The notes under the pieces: generated by a model
What the model saw: the letters and a program-made list of their open reading frames with translations, nothing else
Databases searched by the model: none
What the model was told of the DNA's origin: nothing
Translations under genes and position numbers: made by a program
Source: Pontiella sp.
GTDB taxonomy: Bacteria > Verrucomicrobiota > Kiritimatiellia > Kiritimatiellales > Pontiellaceae
NCBI GenBank assembly: GCA_029935255.1
Contig: JAOZKS010000209.1
Span: 1 to 5,069, forward strand
Direction of reading: 5' to 3'
DNA length: 5,069 bases
In this document: positions 4,623 through 5,069 of the stretch, piece by piece
Layout: each line of letters starts with the position of its first letter
Numbering within the stretch: the first letter of the stretch is position 1

Positions 4623-5069
4623 TTTACCTGCCACGATAGGATGCTCTAGCTGTGAAATAGTCGGATATTGCTGAAAAACTTGTCTGATCGGTTGTTTTTG
4701 TCCGGTAGAATCGGCATCATGGGAAAATCGGTTTCTGCAATCAGCTGACGCGGCAGCGTTGTCCCTTGCTGTTTGGAATCACGGGTCGGTATCGCAGTAG
4801 ACGGCTTTGAAAAAGGCCGCCTTCTTTTCCCCTCCGGTCCCGCCCCTGTCACCCAGAAAAAAGAGTTCTTATATGGTTGGGTTTCAACCTTCCAGAATGC
4901 ATTGGTAAACAGAGCACCAACGACCATTGTGGGTGTCGAATTCGTTGCCTTGATATTTTCCTACACCAACATCCATGAATTTTCGAGCAGGTTCGTACTG
5001 CGTAGAATTCGGTTGGTGCGGTGTGCGAACCGTACGGTCAGTCGGAGCGCATGTCGGTGGTCGGCGGTT
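4623..5069. other. 447-base stretch with no recognisable gene
   Basis: Upstream of the methyltransferase operon I find no identifiable gene on either strand. A - strand frame of 93 codons (4927-4646) has no family motif and no convincing ribosome site. Two - strand frames run in from the right edge: one ends at TGA 4886-4884 (61 codons), the other at TAG 4963-4961 (35 codons). Neither is recognisable, and the second is very Arg-rich. The far right carries CACCAAC (4964-4970) facing GTTGGTG (5012-5018) and a 10-base palindrome, ACCGTACGGT (5029-5038). This could be a decayed gene, an untranslated structured region or part of a repeat. Confidence 0.35.
4964..5038. repeat. Short inverted repeats near the right edge
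   Basis: CACCAAC (4964-4970) is the exact reverse complement of GTTGGTG (5012-5018), 41 bases apart. ACCGTACGGT (5029-5038) is a perfect palindrome beside it. Such short matches can arise by chance. They are listed because they cluster in a stretch with no convincing coding sequence. Confidence 0.2.

Noticed and set aside
4646..4927. 93-residue - strand protein upstream of the methyltransferase operon
   Set aside because: No clear ribosome site, no recognisable domain and a composition high in Pro, Arg and Lys without pattern. I cannot support it as a gene, though a gene remnant is possible.

Overview
The window holds two blocks of unlike origin that meet head to head near position 1320. The left block (1 to about 1320, + strand) looks like a phage or integrative-element recombination module. 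It has the tail of a small-domain DNA-recombination or ssDNA-binding type protein (ends 182), a probable rho-independent terminator (206-240), a perfect palindrome (258-276), a RecB/Cas4-like PD-(D/E)XK nuclease with a probable four-cysteine Fe-S site (301-1119), and the well-formed start of another + strand gene (ribosome site 1240-1246, ATG 1256).

The right block (about 1320 to 4578, - strand) is a compact three-gene operon read right to left. It encodes a UroD/MtaA-like methyltransferase fused to a C-terminal thioredoxin-like domain (4578-3202), a CobW-type P-loop GTPase (3114-2212) and a MetH/BHMT-type homocysteine S-methyltransferase (2197-1247). Together they suggest zinc-thiolate, probably corrinoid-linked, methyl transfer ending on homocysteine, with a GTPase metallochaperone and a built-in redox module. 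No corrinoid-binding protein, reductive activator or regulator is in view, so the methyl donor is unknown.

The blocks join oddly. The homocysteine methyltransferase carries about 26 residues beyond the family's usual end, and those codons overlap antisense the credible start of the + strand gene at 1256. That gene in turn runs into antisense methyltransferase sequence and stops at 1432. The simplest reading is a breakpoint near 1310-1345, from a rearrangement, an element integration or an assembly chimera.

The last 490 bases (4579-5069) hold the operon's leader, a possible -10 box, and sequence with no gene I can recognise. One unremarkable - strand frame (4927-4646) and frames open to the right edge are there, along with a few short inverted repeats.

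The host is probably an anaerobic bacterium with moderate GC and corrinoid C1 metabolism. A member of the PVC group (Kiritimatiellota or Lentisphaerota) or a deltaproteobacterial lineage would fit, but this is an impression from gene content, not a demonstrated assignment.
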